NCBI GenBank assembly: GCA_005784505.1
Contig: VCAZ01000193.1
Span: 248,001 to 312,000 of the forward strand
Reading direction: 5' to 3'
Length of the DNA stretch: 64,000 bases
Source of the DNA: Bagarius yarrelli
Lineage: Eukaryota; Chordata; Actinopteri; Siluriformes; Sisoridae
A program made the position numbers and the translations under genes. A model generated the notes under the pieces. The model saw only the letters and a list, made by a program, of their open reading frames with translations, had not been told where the DNA came from and made no database searches. Shown here piece by piece: positions 1-9,525 of the stretch (position 1 is its first letter; each line of letters opens with the position of its first letter).

Positions 1-1
1 T

Positions 2-79
2 CCTACTGACCCCAGAGAAAGGAAAGTGGAACGGAAAGTAAACACTCGTCTGGGAAAAGGCATAGAAGAACTCGCTCAA
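2..79 (+). CDS. Possible 3' end of a coding exon cut by the window edge
   Basis: The frame beginning at base 2 is open for 26 codons and reaches a splice-donor-like site (CAA|GTAAGT, GT at 80-81) in phase 0. The predicted peptide is strongly charged (PTDPRERKVERKVNTRLGKG, then IEELAQ), rich in Arg, Lys and Glu, as in a disordered or helical linker. The other two plus frames have stops inside these 79 bases. I do not recognise the protein. If real, the gene runs left to right and most of the window is its intron. The segment is short enough for an open frame to arise by chance, so the donor match carries most of the weight. Confidence 0.35.
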
Positions 80-85
80 GTAAGT
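80..85 (+). promoter_or_regulatory. Candidate 5' splice site (GTAAGT)
   Basis: The six bases match the vertebrate donor consensus at every intron position; the exon side is CAA, not the preferred CAG. It directly follows the only frame open from the window edge. GTAAGT also occurs by chance, including inside SINE tails here, so the call depends on the exon candidate beside it. Confidence 0.35.
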
Positions 86-796
86 TCTGGGGTTTACAGG
101 TGATATTTTATAATTCCCCAAAAAACTAGGGGGGTAGCATCTGATTCTGGACCTGCGTCGGGTTAAACCGGGCTGTCAGGCACTCCAGTTTAAAATGCTG
201 ACCATGAAGTAGGTCACGTCACAAATCAGGCCCATGTCAGTTCGATACTTGTGGCTGTATGGGGAATAAGAGAGAAACAGTTACTACTTGTCAAGCAGTT
301 TTAGAGACTGTTGGGCTTAATGGCTGCGGTATCCATCGCAATAACTTTCAGACTGCTGCACATTAGACTGCTACAGTGGTGGCTCAAAACCAAGGTTTCG
401 CGGTGGCAGTAATGTGGCACATTATGGCACGTTTATATGGTGTTACTTTCTGGTTGCTGACGTCGGGGAACCATGGTTATATATGTAACCTGGGGACAAC
501 AATTCTGTTTAGATGACTGTAGCATCTGGTGAATTTCAGTGGCTTGTGTGGTTTTTATGTTTTTCTGTGTGCTCGTTTTAACTAGCTAGCAAAATTTGTT
601 AAGTAGTTTACTGCTGTTAGTCATGTGTGCAGTGCTGTGTGATATTCTGAGATGCTTTTCTGTTTATCATAGTAGTAAAAAATGGTTATTTGAGTTGCCG
701 TTCTGTATCCTTCTTTTTTGAACTCTTTTATGCAAAAATGCCGCTGACTGGTTGCTTTTTGTCTTTTACAGACATCAACAGTTTCTGAAATATTTA
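86..796. other. Non-coding, no feature recognised (intron-like)
   Basis: AT-rich unique-looking sequence with stops in all frames and no tandem array or clear transposon end. If the exon at 2-79 is real, this is the start of its intron. Confidence 0.5.
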
Positions 797-885
797 ACAT
801 TAACCCTTATCCAGAATGTCTTACATTTATCTATTATTTTATCCAATTGAGCAGTTGGTTGTAAGAACCTTGTTTAGGTGCTTAG
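797..885 (-). repeat. SINE-A fragment, inverted
   Basis: The segment matches the reverse complement of the 3' half of the window's main SINE: CCCTTATCCAGA, then TTACATTTAT, then an AATTGAGCAGTTGG block and GAACCTTG. The tRNA-like head is missing. It lies a few bases from a plus-strand SINE at 891, forming an inverted pair. Confidence 0.6.
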
Positions 886-890
886 CGGTA

Positions 891-1088
891 ATAGGTATAG
901 CAGAGCTCAGTGGTTAATGTGTTCGAATACTAATTGAAAGATCACAGGTTAAATTCCTACAACCACCAAACTGCCACCAGTGGGCCGCTGATAAAGGCTT
1001 TTAAACCTTATGTGCTCGGACGAATTAATCAAATAAATGTAAGTTTTTCTGGAAAAAGGCGTCTGACAGATTCCGTAAATGTGGTAGT
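891..1088 (+). repeat. SINE-A (tRNA-derived), near full length, diverged
   Basis: It has the family order: an A-box-like GAGCTCAGTGGTTAA, a degraded B-box-like region, CACCAAACTGCCACCAGTGG, then AATAAATGTAAG and GGCGTCTGACAG at the 3' end. Such elements are transcribed by RNA polymerase III and copied by a partner LINE through the shared 3' tail (established for the class). Many substitutions suggest an old copy. Confidence 0.75.
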
Positions 1089-2486
1089 ATTGGAAATGGA
1101 ACCCTACTAAGCTACCACTCCCCCCTACTTTCCTCTTACTTTGGAGTTTAATTGAATTTTAACAGAAGCTTATATTTACATGAGTTTATTGATTGCACTA
1201 CTCCCACTTGATTGACTGATTGGATATTTGCATGAATGCTCATACACCCAGAATCTATACTAAGTGCTTCAGTGGCATTATGAGTGATGAGATAACCAAG
1301 CCCTTTTAAAGGCTAGTTGCACTAAACTGAATCTCTTACACCAAAGAGTGAGAGCTTACACATTCCTAAATATCATTTCTAATCTGATTTGTACTTCTGT
1401 TAAAATGGCATGGATTTTACACTAAAAAGCTCATCCGTGAGGCAGGGCTCAGTCAATGCAAATAAAATCCACTTCAGAGAGACACAGCGGAGACGGTATG
1501 TTACAGCTCCAGACTTCAGACTGTTGTTCTTTGGCTTAATCAACATTTAACCCTGTCTTCTTACAATAGCCTTGTCATTTATTCTCGGTCATTCTATAAA
1601 AATAAAAAAAATTTTAAAAAGGTAGTAACAGTAACAAGCACTTACCTCTAGTTCTAGTTTAATCATATGAATATGTGCTTCTGAGGAATCTCTGGCTGTC
1701 ACACTTTATCTTTTATGGTCCTTCTAGGGATTTTGGCCAGAAGCCAAGGTGAAGAAAAGCAGTCCAAATACAGCACAAAGCTGGAGCAAACACATGTTTA
1801 TAGCATAACATATGGGCACTCTACATACAGGTGGTGAAACCCCACAATAAATTATCACTACACATGATAAATGGCAGTACAAAACAACATAGACGTTGCT
1901 GCTGTAATTAGCAGGAAAAAAACAGGGCTATTCCTGATATTGCTTCTACACCTTAATCAAATGCACTCAAATTTACTGTTACTATTTACTGGCACATGAT
2001 TATGCAAATTTAGTGTCAAATAACAGAAATACAGGCAAGATAAAATTATCACACAGCTTACATAAGGTGTGAAGTGTGCTGTATGGAACGCTTGGAGGTT
2101 TAACACAGACCCTTCGGTACTGTTGAGGGAGGATGACAAGAGGGTGTTGGGTTGCCAGAATGGGATTTTACAGCAGGCTTCAGTTGTTTCGATAATACGA
2201 CCCAGAGTAACACATACAGTGTGTTTGTTTTATGATAGATTAAAATAAATTTGCAAGAAGCAAAATAAAGAATCAAGAGCAAATATTAACATTGTCAAAT
2301 AAAATCTGATCATATCTGCTGGTAAATTTTTATTTAAAACTATGATGTCAGTAGGATGGCTTAGTGGGTCACAAGTTTCCTCAGCACCACCGCTGCCTCC
2401 ACCCTGTGTGTGTGGGTTGGGTGAGAAGTTTGATTGGATGCATTTCTAGAATTTGGTGTTGTCTTAAATAGATAACACAAATAACG
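1089..2486. other. Non-coding stretch with one MITE fragment
   Basis: Apart from the MITE piece at 1185-1288 and scattered A/T runs, no feature is recognisable. Short open frames on the minus strand around 1957-2282 have no recognisable domain and look like chance. Confidence 0.5.
1185..1288 (+). mobile_element. 3' fragment of a fish MITE (family U)
   Basis: The string TTGATTGACTGATTGGATAT followed by TTGCATGAATG and a TAAGTGCTTCAGTGGCATT-like end resembles the terminal part of a common fish non-autonomous DNA element whose end reads like CTAATAAAGTGGCCGGTGAG. A different internal part of the same family lies at 16533-16616. Assignment is from memory of the repeat. Confidence 0.4.
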
Positions 2487-2528
2487 CATTTAAGTTTAAG
2501 TTTAAGTTTAACGAGTTTAAGTTTAAGA
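2487..2528 (+). repeat. (TTTAAG)n hexanucleotide repeat
   Basis: About six TTTAAG units with one interruption (TTTAACGAG). Simple tandem repeat. Confidence 0.85.
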
Positions 2529-2659
2529 GACGACCCTGGAGCTTGATTGTGGGGAATGAAGAGTGCAAGGGTTTATTTAAATTTCAAGATATCTGTTACC
2601 AAGTAGACATTAGTTATCAGTTAAAGTAACAAAATATTATCAACCTGACAACATAAACA

Positions 2660-2815
2660 AGTAGTAACTTAGTGATGATACTGTTGGACTGCTTATTGAA
2701 TGGTTGTGAGTTTGAATCTGATGATCACCAAGCTGCCAGCAAGGCCTAACCCACCGCTGTATAATTGTAAGCCATTCTGGATGCGGCACCTTGCTAATTT
2801 CTATGTAAGATATAA
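2660..2815 (+). repeat. SINE-A, diverged
   Basis: TGTTGGACTGCTTATTGAAT, then GTGAGTTTGAATC (B-box-like), CACCAAGCTGCCAG, AAGGCC and TAAGCCATTCTGGATG follow the family order with deletions in the middle. Confidence 0.6.
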
Positions 2816-2927
2816 AATGTTGTTAATTTAATAAAGATATTTGCGTTACAGAAAAATAGATTACAAAGTATTTCATAACTAACAATTGCCTTTAAATGTA
2901 CGAAACATCTTAAGTAGCTGATAGAGA

Positions 2928-3108
2928 AGTGGAGGCTCAGTGGTTAAAGGGGTTAGACTGCTGTTCGGGTGTTTTTGAGTTCCACTAAGGGCCCTCAAAC
3001 AAGACCCTTAACTTGTTAGTGTATAATATAAGATAAATGTCAGGAATGTCAGAATGTCAGGCACTTGACTGGATTAGGGTGTCTGCTAATTTTTGAAAAA
3101 ATAAAATG
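2928..3108 (+). repeat. SINE-A, diverged, with internal duplication
   Basis: AGTGGAGGCTCAGTGGTTAA heads the copy; CAAGACCCTTAACTTGTTAG and GGATTAGGGTGTCTGC mark the 3' half. A short GTCAGGAATGTCAGAATGTC run suggests slippage inside the tail. Confidence 0.65.
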
Positions 3109-3154
3109 TTTCTGATGACGATTTTTTTACCACACGTGATTTTTTTGTGCAAGT

Positions 3155-3462
3155 GGTGGCTTAGTGATTAGCACGGTTGCCTCAAGTTGGTATCCCCTCT
3201 TTCTGTGTGGAGTTAACCTGTTCTCCCTGTGTATGTAAGGTTGATTGTATGTATGTTAGGTTTATTTTTGATTCTATATTGCTCATAGGAGTGAGTGTGA
3301 GTGGTTGTTTGTCTGTATGTGACCCTGCGATGGACTGGCAGCCTGTCCAGGGTGAACCCTGTCTGTCATCTAATGACAGCTGGGATAGACTCCAGCAGAT
3401 ACCATGATCCTGATTAGGAATAAGCGGTTATAGGCGATGAATGGATGGATGGATGCATGGAT
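3155..3462 (+). repeat. V-SINE-like retroposon with (ATGG)n tail
   Basis: A tRNA-like head (GTGGTGGCTTAGTGATTAGC) leads to CTGTGTGGAGTTAACCTG and TTCTCCCTGTG, then CTGCGATGGACTGGCAGCCT, GTCCAGGGTGAACCC, AATGACAGCTGGGATAGACT and TGATTAGGAATAAGCGG, and ends in an ATGG microsatellite. This order is familiar from teleost tRNA-derived SINEs of the V-SINE/DANA/HE1 kind; the exact family is not certain. An open frame over 3177-3407 is part of this repeat. Confidence 0.75.
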
Positions 3463-3483
3463 GTTTTCCCAGCATTGTAAACC

Positions 3484-3550
3484 GATACAATCAGAATCAG
3501 CTTTATTGCCAAGTACAGTGGCTTAACTATATTATAATAAAAACAAAATA
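3484..3550 (-). repeat. Retroposon 3' tail fragment, inverted
   Basis: ATCAGAATCAGCTTTATTGC followed by CAAGTAC is the reverse complement of a widespread fish retroposon 3' end (GCAATAAAGCTGATTCTGAT). Only the terminal part is recognisable. Confidence 0.45.
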
Positions 3551-4184
3551 AACATATTTACAATGTTTCATGCTTTCACTAGAAAAGACAGGGCAAAAGC
3601 AAGATGTACTGTAAAAGCAAGTTTGTATGATATAATGTTTCCCAGTAACATACCTTAACCATGTAATAAAACAAATAGCTCTGATGCTGGTACTGTATAA
3701 GAATTTAGAAACATTAACCCTATGTAATGTTGTGCTTATTAACATCAACCACAAGCCCTGTACAAGACCCTGCCTAAGGCTGATATCGCTACCACCACTA
3801 AATCCGCTAAATCAATGCACCTCCCTCTCTTCCTTCATACGATCATTAAAGACTCATTAAAAGTTCATGCATTTATTGTCTTTCCACTTTGGAATTGAGA
3901 CACGCTTATTTACAAGGTACATTTGGCAATTAGCTGACTAAACATCTTTTAATGTTGATCATGTGCACAGACACAGAGGGAAAAACCAGTGCTTAATCCA
4001 GAAAATCAGTGATGCAGAACTTGGACGTAAGTAGAGAATCATTAATGGTGCTTTTCTGGAAATAACATTACTTATTCTTTATTACTGAAAAATTAGTTAA
4101 TCAACATAGAAGCATTAACTAAATCAGCAAACTTTCACCTTAAAAACATTGCTAGAATTCAACATTGTTTTGTCTTCAGTCAGG
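3551..4184. other. Non-coding, nothing recognised
   Basis: AT-rich, no tandem repeats, no transposon ends seen. The first part could be degraded sequence of the retroposon whose tail is at 3484-3550. The minus-strand open frame at 3527-3754 shows no domain. Confidence 0.45.
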
Positions 4185-4728
4185 ATCTGGAGACACCAGT
4201 AGACTGGACTATTTTAATGCACTCCTTACAGGCTTTCCTAAAAAGACCAGTAGACAACTGTAGTGGATACAGAACGCTGACACCATGATTCTGACAAGAC
4301 ATAGAACATTTAAAGGTATCACACCAGTCCTCAGGTCCAAACACTGACTACCAGTTACATTAAGGAGTGATTTTTAATTACTGTTACTCATTTATAAATT
4401 ACTCAATAGCCTATAGGACCAAAATACATTTCAGATATGCTCACTAAACACAAACCAATCAGATCGTTTAGATCATTAGGGCAGACGTGTTAAATCAGTA
4501 GCCATCTTCAGATCCAGATTAAAACAGATCTATTAATTTCTGCATTTAGTGAATTAGCATTTAGTGCTACGTCCTAACTGACTATAATCTTTTTGATATT
4601 CTTAACTGTTTTCATTCATTTTAAATCTATGTTATTTAGTTTAATTTGTCTATTTCTTCTTATGTAAAGAACTTTGAAATACCAATGTGCATGCATTAGG
4701 CTATATAAATAAACTTGCCTTGCCTTGC
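4185..4728 (+). mobile_element. 3' end of an L2/Maui-like LINE, degraded
   Basis: The segment resembles the last part of a fish L2-clade LINE ORF2 and its 3' UTR. Recognisable stretches are a GGACTATTTTAATGC-type block, AACATTTAAAGGTATCACAC with CCAGTCCTCAGG, CACTGACTACCAGTTACATT and ACTCATTTATAAATTACTC. The UTR ends in GCTATATAAATAAA plus a (CTTGC)n tail, the slippage-type end typical of the clade. Stops and frameshifts break the reading frame, so no enzyme could be made. Clade assignment is by remembered motif order. Confidence 0.6.
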
Positions 4729-5261
4729 CTACTTATTCAGTTTACAAAGTTATTTACAAATACAAAAGCTTTACTGAATACCCCGTGTTAACAGCAGATG
4801 GAGCAATGTGAAGTGCAGAATAACTCCGACGCGATCAAAGAACAGACTTAGATCATTTTAAGACACTCTTAATCAAATGATGCCTATATTGACTGTTCTT
4901 GTACTTTGGAGATCAAGCTTTTTCTCTGTACTATATGGCAGCTGAAATGTGTAGACAGTGTGACCAAATTAAAGTGTTATTTATTACCAACAAAAAGATA
5001 TCATGCCAATGCAATAAAGAAAAGAAAAGATATGACCACAGAGGAACCTTTATCTAACAGCCCAATTGAAAGTCCAATACCTTTGTCAGATATTTTTGAG
5101 GACATTTTCTCAGTTACATTTCTGTCTCTTAAGAATCAAGTCAATGTGTTACAAAAATGACGCAAAAATAGTGACACTATTACATGTGATGTTAATTCCT
5201 CCAAATAATCTAAAACTGTTTCTGCTCTTCAGGTTTAAATTTTTATGTGATACAACTTTTA
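4729..5261. other. Non-coding; chance-like open frames
   Basis: Two overlapping plus-strand frames (4906-5160, 5066-5296) have no recognisable domain and no splice or promoter context. No repeat was identified. Confidence 0.4.
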
Positions 5262-5385
5262 AATGTGATGTAAAAGTAAGTAATTATAGTTACTAGCTAC
5301 TTCTTACAATTAGTAACTGAGTTACATCATTATAAAAGTAACGAATTACTAGGGAAAGGAACAACTGCGTTACGTTTTAAAATAA
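5262..5385. repeat. Dispersed TTACT/AGTAA-rich repeat
   Basis: Repeated short inverted words (GTAAGTAATTATAGTTACTA, TTAGTAACTGAGTTAC, AAAGTAACGAATTACTAGGG, TGCGTTACGTTTT) match a common fish interspersed element of DNA-transposon type. Exact ends were not found. Confidence 0.5.
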
Positions 5386-5706
5386 AGATCAAATATGTCT
5401 AATAACATTAAACAGGTTACATGAATGAAATGGACACTAAATAAAATAAATGATTATTATTATTAAACAAAGTACACTAATCTAAAGTATTTGTGTGGTG
5501 TCATGTGACGATGTAGGGAGCTTAATTAGATTAGAATTACTTGCCACCGACATGGAAAGACGAAGGTTTCTTATAATTTCTTATAATTTAGCTGTTATAT
5601 AAACAGTCTTGTCATTTATCTTAATGGGGAAAAGTAGTGTTTATACTTCCAGTTTTTATGAAATCTATCTTTAAATTCGTTGGACTTGCCATTGCTCAGA
5701 TTCCTG

Positions 5707-6075
5707 TAGTCAGGAGCGGATTAACGCACAGACTAGCATCCTAAAGGCCCCACATAGTGCAGGGGCCCCGATTGGTAAGACTTTTTTCAATTTTAAATTT
5801 ACTTTACAAAAAAAGACTCAGTTGTTCAGATCTGTTTGAGTCAGATGTGTCTAATCAGCTGGTGGTCAAATCATGTCAATTATTTATATTAAGTGCTAGC
5901 TTCCAAATGCCAAAATGTCCGATAGCAGAGCACAAAAATGGAAACTACAGGGGTTAAAAGAACAGTGTGACCGAGATATACTGCAAAAAAAAATCCCTAA
6001 ATCGACTGGATATTTCAGGACAGCTAAATTGTTATCCAATACAAGACTCACAGCAGGACAACTGCCGTAGCATCG
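5707..6075 (+). pseudogene. 5' relic of a hAT-like DNA transposon with a transposase N-terminus remnant
   Basis: The left part (AGTCAGGAGCGGATTAACGC, then GGCCCCACATAGTGCAGGGG) resembles the terminal repeat of a teleost hAT element. An ATG at 5915 opens a 51-codon frame ending at TAG 6068-6070. Its peptide contains AQKWKLQGLKEQCDRDILQK followed by IPKSTGYFR, similar to the Lys-rich start and xPKxxxFF motif of hAT-type transposases. Everything after that is lost. It cannot be functional. The frame is too short to be sure. Confidence 0.4.
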
Positions 6076-6286
6076 GCTAACTGCGGTTAAAACACCTGTG
6101 GTGGGATCTTTAGCTAGCTCATCATGTCATCTGTAATATTTCAAAGAATTTTGGAGAATTAATCCACAATGACACACATTACCCAAGGCCACTGCTGCAA
6201 CCTTACACTATAAAGCCAAAGGTTCGCAGACACCCTACCAAGCATACAAGCTAGAGTCCCCAACTACATGATGTCTTTAACTAACA

Positions 6287-6428
6287 TTTACGGCATTTAT
6301 CCAGATCGACTTACATTTATCTCTTTCTACAACTGAGCAATTGGGGGTTAAGGGTAACTTGGTGGTGCTGTAAATCGAACCCTGATCTTTCAATTAGCAG
6401 TCCAACACCTTAACCATTGTGCTACCAA
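6287..6428 (-). repeat. SINE-A, inverted
   Basis: Reads backwards through the family: ACGGCATTTATCCAGATCGA, CTTACATTTATCTC, ACTGAGCAATTGGGGGTTAA, GTAAATCGAACCCTGATC and AGTCCAACACCTTAACCATT. Most of the CCTTGCTCAGG block is deleted. Confidence 0.8.
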
Positions 6429-6526
6429 TTTTAGTATCTGATCTCTCTAATACTAATGTAACTTAATGATCTCAAAACCACTTCAATTTTGGAAATTATT
6501 TATATTATTTATTTCCCTTAGTGTGG

Positions 6527-6880
6527 AGATTCATTCATTTATTCATTCATCTTCTGTACCCGCTTATTCCCTAATTCAGGGTCACGTGGATCCGCTGGAG
6601 CCTATCCTAGCCGTCTCTGAAAGAGCAAAAGGCAGGAGGGGTACACCCTGGACAGGTCGCCAGTCTATCACAGGGCCACACACACTCACACTCGTTTTAT
6701 GGGCAATTTAGAATCACCAATCAACCTAACATACATGTTTTTGGACTGTGGGAGGAAACCGGAGTTCCTGGAGTGAACCCACGCAAGCACTAGGAGAACA
6801 TGCAAACTCCACACAGAAAGGTCCCTGTCCATAAATCAAACCCAGACCTTCTTGCTGCGAGGCAAAAGTGCTCCACTAGG
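6527..6880 (-). repeat. V-SINE-like retroposon, inverted
   Basis: Starting from an ATTC microsatellite tail, the copy carries the reverse complements of the blocks in the element at 3155-3462: ACCCGCTTATTCC, CTGGAGCCTATCCTAGCC, GTACACCCTGGACAGGTCGC, TTTTTGGACTGTGGGAGGAA and ATGCAAACTCCACACAG. It ends near GCTCCACTAG. It keeps a longer central part than the 3155 copy. An open frame over 6466-6711 is repeat sequence. Confidence 0.8.
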
Positions 6881-6882
6881 AA

Positions 6883-6998
6883 AGACAGATAGGAAATTTT
6901 TTGGGAGTGGGGTTAAGAAGATAGCTACTCTGTAAAATTTAAGTAAATGATAGAATAAAAAAATGTTGTTGTACTGATGTTCTTGCTTGGGCTTAGAG
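6883..6998 (+). repeat. Unnamed repeat family X, 5' part
   Basis: GACAGATAGGAAATTTTTTG, GTGGGGTTAAGAAGATAGC, ACTCTGTAAAATTTAA and TTGTTGTACTGATGTTCTTG match the inverse strand of 48010-48390 and partly the segment at 8060-8330. The family is defined here only from these copies. Confidence 0.6.
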
Positions 6999-7219
6999 AT
7001 ACACAATAGACAATAGACTGAGATACACAATGAGCTAAAGCTGACTGAATCACCTGTCTGTGATGTCCAATCAAAACAACGGTCTGCACAAATTGGATTT
7101 TACTGGCGGCATTAAGAACTTCTATGCTATAACATTAATAGAGAATGATTTGTAAAAGTAGAAATATGCAACGAGGAATATGTAATATGTAAATTAGGAA
7201 TATTCTACCAGTTAGGGTT

Positions 7220-7625
7220 AGGGCTGCACGATATTGGAAATAAAGTTACATTGCGATATTTTGTATTATGAAACAATTCTATGACTTGCATATCTTTTTT
7301 TAAAGAAAGATTTCATTATTTCAGTATGATTGTGGTGATTATATAGGGGAGTGAATTTGCATAAAATATAATACAAGAATTATAATCATAGATAAATATA
7401 GAACAGAACAAATATGCAAATGAAATAAACAGCATTTTACAGTTTTCTTGAGATTCTGATACAGAAATTGAATAATCAAATGTAAAACCACACTGTATAG
7501 ACTTCACCGTTGTTCTGAATTGTAATGCAGTAAAATATAACTCCCACTTGACATCCTGTAATGTGACTAATGCAGATATTGCACGTTGCGATTTTGATAA
7601 TGAAACGATATATTGTGCAGCCCTA
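7220..7625. mobile_element. 406-bp MITE with TTAGGGCTGCAC ends
   Basis: Terminal inverted repeats are visible: AGGGCTGCACGATATTGG on the left and GATATATTGTGCAGCCCT on the right. The interior is AT-rich without coding capacity, so it is a non-autonomous DNA transposon. This GCTGCACGAT end type is common in fish. No clear target duplication was found, and the superfamily is left open. Confidence 0.75.
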
Positions 7626-8059
7626 ACAATGTTTTTTTGTGCTGCTGCTAGTTTTTATTGGTTCATACATAGTTTAGTTTATTGCACAACGGTTTGTTTT
7701 CCGGTATTGATGCTGCTGCAGATGCTGTAGTTTCCAGCTGTTGGTCTATAAAGCTAAAAGCAGTTACCAGCTTGCAGTTGAACTCTGAATGCAGGGAATT
7801 GTTTTGCTTTGCTGTTTATGGTTACACATTTCCTTTGTATTTTTTTAGTGGCTGTGGTGAAGGAGGGTAATGTATTCTTTCCACTTACATGTTTGTTGAT
7901 GTTAGTTTTTGTTGTAGTGATCATAATTAAAGGACTGCCTCTAAGCACTGGACCCTGTGCTTGTTTGTGTACTTATGGTTTGTTTGTATTGTTCAGTTTT
8001 GTAATTTATATGTGGTGTGGTGGTTATTTCCGTACTATGACTGTACACCACTTGAGGGT
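7626..8059. other. T-rich non-coding stretch
   Basis: Overlapping short frames on both strands (7548-7870, 7754-7948, 7809-8126) translate to Cys/Phe-rich chance peptides. No gene signal. Confidence 0.45.
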
Positions 8060-8330
8060 ATGTAGCGAAAACAGTTTTACAGTACTCTATTTAAATAATA
8101 GAATAGAAACAATATTGTTGTACTGATGTTCTTGCTTGGGCTTTGTAAAGAAGATGTTATGGCTACTGGCTAATGACTGGACTAATAAGCACAAATTTAG
8201 GCAATATTACAGTCTTGATTGGGCCAACGAAAAATTAAATATCGAAGTAATATTTTTGGGAAAGAAACTGAGTAAACATTTAAATGAATCAGTGAAACTA
8301 GATGATAGATAGTATTGCAAAATTTATTGC
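8060..8330 (+). repeat. Unnamed repeat family X, 3' part
   Basis: TTGTTGTACTGATGTTCTTG, GGCTAATGACTGGACTAATA, GATTGGGCCAACGAAAAATT and AAACTGAGTAAACATTTAAA align in order with the inverse strand of 48010-48330. The first 45 bases also repeat 6949-6996. No coding capacity seen. Confidence 0.6.
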
Positions 8331-8592
8331 ATTTGGAGGCAAATATTTTAACGCTTTATAGATTGTATGACTGTCTGTTTTAGTTTCTCCATAACCCTTT
8401 ACCGACCGGTAAGCCTCTCTCAAACTTCTCAACGCAGAGCAGAAACTCAGACTGCTTTTATCAAATCATAGATTGTGCAAAAGAAAGTATTTTTTTATAG
8501 TTTGTGTATGAACATACAATACTAAATTTTTACAGTAATGCATAATTATTAAGGGGGCAGACACATAGGCCGCCTAGGGGCCCCTTAACCAC
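8331..8592. other. Non-coding, nothing recognised
   Basis: AT-rich with a short G/C-rich block (GGCCGCCTAGGGGCCCC near 8567-8584) resembling a DNA-transposon end. No partner end was found. Confidence 0.4.
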
Positions 8593-8690
8593 TTTCATTC
8601 ATTCTGTTTTATTTGTATAGCGCTTTTTACAATGGTGAATGTCACAAAGCAGCTTTACACAACTTTACACTTCAATCTGCCCTGCCTGCA
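8593..8690 (-). repeat. Retroposon 3' tail, inverted
   Basis: TTTATTTGTATAGCGCTTTT and ACAATGGTGAATGTCACAAA read as the reverse complement of a common fish LINE 3' end (AAAAGCGCTATACAAATAAA) with an ATTC-type tail. Only about 100 bp is recognisable. Confidence 0.55.
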
Positions 8691-8850
8691 GTAGGTCCAA
8701 ATTTCAGTCATACTACCTGTAACCATAATATATAGAACATACCTTTTTTTAACAGGTCAGGAAGTACGTACTTACATAAATATAGTACATAAAAGGTAAT
8801 ATGCGATATTGGATGGAGATGTTTTTGTCTGTGCTTGTTTAGATATATAT

Positions 8851-9061
8851 TCAACTTCATTGTGCAGGGTACATGTACAGAGCCAATGAAATGCAGTTTT
8901 CACATATCCCATCTTAGTAAGTTGGGGGTCAGAGCACAGGGTCAGCTATGATACAGCGCCCCTGGAGCAGAAAGGACCCTCTTGCTCAAGGACCCAACAG
9001 TGGTTGGCTTGGTCTTCAGATCAGCTCAGCACCTTAACCATTTGAGCCACCACTGCCCCTT
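8851..9061 (-). repeat. SINE-B (second tRNA-derived SINE family), inverted, near full length
   Basis: Read on the minus strand: AGGGGCAGTGGTGGCTCAAA head, CACTGTTGGGTCCTTGAGCA, CTCCAGGGGCGCTGTATC, ATAGCTGACCCTGTGCTCTG, ACTAAGATGGGATATG, and a tail like CATTTCATTGGCTCTGTACA that ends near a TTGAA motif. The head is shared with SINE-A but the 3' half is different, so it probably used another LINE partner. Confidence 0.75.
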
Positions 9062-9139
9062 ATGTGTTTATGTGTAAGCACGGGCATGCTCTCCTACCAC
9101 AGACAATCATCATTCGTTATGTGGTCATCTCCCACCCTC

Positions 9140-9164
9140 TACACACACACACACACACACACAC
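9140..9164 (+). repeat. (CA)n microsatellite
   Basis: About twelve CA dinucleotides in a row inside otherwise unremarkable sequence. Confidence 0.95.
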
Positions 9165-9404
9165 CAATCATCGTGTTCTGGCCCATCACCTTACAAACAC
9201 CAGAAAAATTATTTTTGCAGGTCCTGAGGTGGGATGAGCCTACTCGCATTAAAACCACATCGAAATAATGCCACATTTTAATGTCAGTAAAGGTAACGGC
9301 TGGTATAATGGGGGATATAGTATTTTGTATGATTAATTTTTAGTGATAAAATTATACAGCATTTATACTTATATAACAATCACTTATCATTTACCTATGA
9401 AAAT

Positions 9405-9525
9405 TTGGGGTTTAATTCCCTGTAGCATCAAGCTACTGAGCAAAGCCCTTAAGCCCTCAGCTGGACAAACGAGATGAATGTAAGTTGCTCTAAATAAGGG
9501 CATCTTTCAAGCACTGGAAATAAAA
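9405..9525 (+). repeat. SINE-A, 5'-truncated
   Basis: GGGGTTTAATTCCCTGTAGC (B-box region), then CTACTGAGCAAAGCCCTTAA, GAGATGAATGTAAGTTGCTC and TAAGGGCATC. The A-box half is missing. Confidence 0.7.

Noticed and set aside
2345..2440. SINE head near GATGGCTTAGTGGGTCAC
   Set aside because: No B box or family body follows; may be a decayed V-SINE start but unsupported.
8060..8126. Protein from the 105-aa frame 7809-8126
   Set aside because: Its end overlaps repeat family X and the rest is Cys/Phe/Val-rich chance translation of T-rich DNA.
8567..8584. Right end of the hAT relic at 5707
   Set aside because: The G/C-rich block does not match the left end in inverted orientation, and other elements lie between them.
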